From an uncultured Bacillota bacterium (GTDB taxonomy: Bacteria; Bacillota_I; Bacilli_A; Izemoplasmatales; UBA1188): 16,959 bases of DNA. The notes beneath the pieces were generated by a model that was given only the letters and a program-made list of their open reading frames with translations, did not search any database and was not told the DNA's origin. The stretch lies in contig CALCVH010000168.1 of NCBI GenBank assembly GCA_937907585.1, positions 1-16,959 of the forward strand, written 5' to 3'. Every line of letters starts with the position of its first letter. Position 1 is the stretch's first letter. Both the position numbers and the translations under genes were made by a program. Shown here in pieces: positions 14,941 through 16,959 of the stretch.

Positions 14941-16767
14941 ATGGATAAGAATAAAGATAAAATCGAAAGAACGAGAAATTTCTCTATTATCGCTCATATT
15001 GATCATGGAAAATCTACTTTAGCGGATAGAATTATGGAAGAATGTAACGCTATTCCTGAAAGAAAGATGAGAGATCAATATCTAGATTCAATGGATCTAG
15101 AAAGAGAAAGAGGAATAACGATTAAACTAAATACTGTACATCTTAAGTATAAAGCGGATGATGGAATCGAATACTATCTCAATTTGATAGATACTCCAGG
15201 ACATGTCGATTTTACTTATGAAGTATCAAGAAGTTTAGCAGCTTGTGAAGGAGCTCTTTTGGTTGTAGATGCGACTCAAGGAGTAGAAGCTCAAACACTT
15301 GCGAATTGTTATCTCGCTATCGACAATGATTTATCTATTATTCCAGTTATTAATAAGATTGATTTACCAAGTAGCGATGTCGAAATGGTAAAGAAAGAAA
15401 TTGAAGACTTTATTGGTCTAGATACAACTAACTGTTGTCCATGCAGCGCTAAAACTGGTGAAGGTGTTCATGAAATACTTGAAAGAGTAGTTAAGGATAT
15501 CTTACCTCCAACTGGGGACCCTAACGCAAAACTTAGATGTTTAATATTTGATAGTGTGTTTGACCCATATAGAGGAGTAATTCCTGCCTTTAGAGTAATA
15601 GATGGAACAATTAAAAAAGGTGATACTTTCTATTTACTTGGATCTAAACATTCATACACAATTGATACTCTTTTTGTTAAAAATCCATTAGAAGAAGAAA
15701 GAGATTATTTAACTGTTGGCGATGTTGGATATCTAACCGCATCAATTAAGGATATATCAACTATTCACGTTGGTGATACTATCACCTTAAAAGATAATCA
15801 ATCAGATGAACCACTAAAAGGATATAAACACATTAATCCTATGGTATTCTGTGGATTATATCCAGTTGATAACGCAGATTATCCTGAACTAGGTGAAGCT
15901 TTAGATAAACTAAAACTTAATGATGCATCTTTGATATATGAAAAAGAAACATCACAAGCTTTAGGATATGGTTATAGATTGGGATTCTTAGGATTACTTC
16001 ATATGGAAGTAGTTACAGAAAGAATTGAAAGAGAATTTGGCATACCACTAATTGCGACATCTCCATCTGTTATCTATAAAGTCACAGTACAAAATGGCGA
16101 TGTATTAAATATCGATAACCCAGCGGAAATGCCTAACGCCGCTACAATTAAAAAAATAGAAGAACCATATATGAAAACCACTATCATGACACCTGATTCA
16201 TATGTAGGAACTATAATGAAACTCTGTCAAGATAAGCGTGGAATATTTAAAGATATGGACTATATAACTGAAAATAGAGTATCTTTACATTATTTTATGC
16301 CTCTACTTGAAATAGTATATGATTTCTTTGATAAATTAAAATCTTCGACAAAAGGATATGCATCACTAGATTATGAATTTGAAGATTATAAACCATCTCA
16401 ACTGGTTAAACTAGATATATTATTAAATGGTGAACAGATAGATGCCTTATCAGTGATTGTGCATAAAGACTTCGCATATAATAGAGGTAAAGCAATCTGC
16501 GAAAAATTAGTTGATATTATTCCTAGACAACTATTTGAAATTCCTATTCAAGCTGCGGTTAATTCTAAAATAATTGCTAGAACTACAGTAAAAGCTTTAA
16601 GGAAAGATGTCTTAGCTAAATGTTATGGTGGAGATGTTTCAAGAAAGAAGAAACTTCTAGAAAAACAAAAAGAAGGAAAGAAAAAGATGAAAGCTATAGG
16701 TAAAGTAGAAGTTCCTCAAGAAGCTTTCCTAGCTGTTTTAAAACTTGATGATGAGGTAAAAAGATAA
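14941..16767 (+). CDS. lepA: Elongation factor 4 (LepA), ribosomal GTPase
   Basis: A 608-aa GTPase that binds ribosomes and is linked to back-translocation, initiation or subunit assembly. The start is the ATG at 14941; an upstream in-frame ATG at 14896 lies within the Nudix gene and adds 15 residues not seen in the family. G motifs: AHIDHGKST (18-26), RGIT (57-60), DTPGH (84-88), NKID (138-141) and SAK (169-171). Domains II and III follow, then the EF-G-like domain V and the LepA-specific C-terminal domain, with YRLGFLGLLHMEVVTERIEREF and the AYNRGKAICEKLVDIIPRQ block. The ending RKKKLLEKQKEGKKKMKAIG is the hallmark basic segment of LepA. The product is full length. Its TAA overlaps the ATG of the next gene by one base. 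Confidence 0.97.
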   Translation: MDKNKDKIERTRNFSIIAHIDHGKSTLADRIMEECNAIPERKMRDQYLDSMDLERERGITIKLNTVHLKYKADDGIEYYLNLIDTPGHVDFTYEVSRSLAACEGALLVVDATQGVEAQTLANCYLAIDNDLSIIPVINKIDLPSSDVEMVKKEIEDFIGLDTTNCCPCSAKTGEGVHEILERVVKDILPPTGDPNAKLRCLIFDSVFDPYRGVIPAFRVIDGTIKKGDTFYLLGSKHSYTIDTLFVKNPLEEERDYLTVGDVGYLTASIKDISTIHVGDTITLKDNQSDEPLKGYKHINPMVFCGLYPVDNADYPELGEALDKLKLNDASLIYEKETSQALGYGYRLGFLGLLHMEVVTERIEREFGIPLIATSPSVIYKVTVQNGDVLNIDNPAEMPNAATIKKIEEPYMKTTIMTPDSYVGTIMKLCQDKRGIFKDMDYITENRVSLHYFMPLLEIVYDFFDKLKSSTKGYASLDYEFEDYKPSQLVKLDILLNGEQIDALSVIVHKDFAYNRGKAICEKLVDIIPRQLFEIPIQAAVNSKIIARTTVKALRKDVLAKCYGGDVSRKKKLLEKQKEGKKKMKAIGKVEVPQEAFLAVLKLDDEVKR

Positions 16768-16959
16768 TGAAGAATATTAGATTATTGTCTATTGGAAATT
16801 CATTTTCAGATGATATGCATCAATATATGTATGATATTTTAAGAGAAAACTACTGTGATGCGGTTATCGCAAATCTATATATTGGTGGTTGTACTCTTAA
16901 ACATCATTATGAAAACATATTAAATGATAACCATGAATATGTACTTAAAATATATGATA
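16767..16959 (+). CDS. DUF4886 family protein, N-terminal fragment (SGNH-hydrolase-like)
   Basis: The gene runs off the window; 64 residues are visible. It opens with KNIRLLSIGNSFSDDMHQYM, and then IANLYIGGCTLKHHYENI. These match the start of DUF4886 proteins as I recall them. GNSFS resembles the block I serine (GxSxS) of SGNH esterases, so a hydrolase is possible, but the His/Asp end of the triad lies beyond the window. There is no signal peptide, so it is probably cytoplasmic. GAGGT (16753-16757) and a TAATG overlap with lepA point to cotranslation with it. Family membership is fairly likely; function is unknown. Confidence 0.7.
   Translation, partial: MKNIRLLSIGNSFSDDMHQYMYDILRENYCDAVIANLYIGGCTLKHHYENILNDNHEYVLKIYD

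Noticed and set aside
1..16959. CRISPR arrays, tRNA genes, insertion sequences, phage or defence genes
   Set aside because: No regularly spaced repeats, cloverleaf sequences, transposase, integrase or defence motifs were found on either strand by reading.

Overview
The window is about 17 kb of very AT-rich DNA. It probably comes from an uncultured low-GC Bacillota/Mycoplasmatota bacterium, perhaps a host-associated member near Acholeplasma, RF39 or Erysipelotrichia. This rests on the base composition, strong AGGAGG-type ribosome binding sites, a Bacillus-like type B RNase P RNA, Gram-positive style lipoprotein signals (four MKK...C leaders) and Bacillota-type gene content. Tryptophan is written TGG in pnp, lepA and the other long genes, and no long gene contains an in-frame TGA, so the code is the standard bacterial one rather than the Mycoplasma UGA=Trp code. 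The exact taxon cannot be fixed from sequence reading alone.

Layout. (1) Positions 1-1890: the 3' end of a sugar ABC-transporter ATPase (MsmK/UgpC/MalK type) overlaps a secreted parallel beta-helix lipoprotein related to glycoside hydrolase families 28/49, followed by a terminator. (2) 1900-3871: two single-gene lipoprotein units, one of unknown function and one with BspA-like leucine-rich repeats. Each has its own extended -10 promoter. (3) 3879-5027, minus strand: an integral-membrane acyltransferase (Acyl_transf_3), the only minus-strand gene. (4) 5076-7024: a mechanosensitive channel MscL with an unusually long cytoplasmic tail, overlapping a PlsC-like acyltransferase fused to a zinc ribbon. 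(5) 7077-8473: the two subunits of a class I [4Fe-4S] fumarate hydratase/tartrate dehydratase. (6) 8617-9018: a stand-alone two-CBS protein with an operator-like inverted repeat over its promoter. (7) 9097-11631: a large 844-aa lipoprotein with a Listeria-Bacteroides type repeat, a duplicated GFxTTExxELxQY module and BspA-like LRRs. (8) 11814-16959: an RNA and translation block of pnp, rnpB (RNase P RNA), a Nudix ADP-ribose pyrophosphatase, lepA (EF4) and the start of a DUF4886 gene.

How it fits together. The surface genes (sugar uptake ATPase, beta-helix hydrolase, LRR lipoproteins, membrane acyltransferase) suggest a cell that feeds on and adheres to host or dietary glycans. The housekeeping block joins RNA decay, tRNA maturation, nucleotide clean-up and translation. 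No CRISPR array, phage, transposon, tRNA or riboswitch is apparent, and apart from the rnpB stretch no gene-free region exceeds 300 bases. I do not see a clear new defence or mobile system. The most unusual points are the MscL plus zinc-ribbon PlsC-like pair, which carries an altered acyltransferase motif, and the architecture of the 844-aa lipoprotein.
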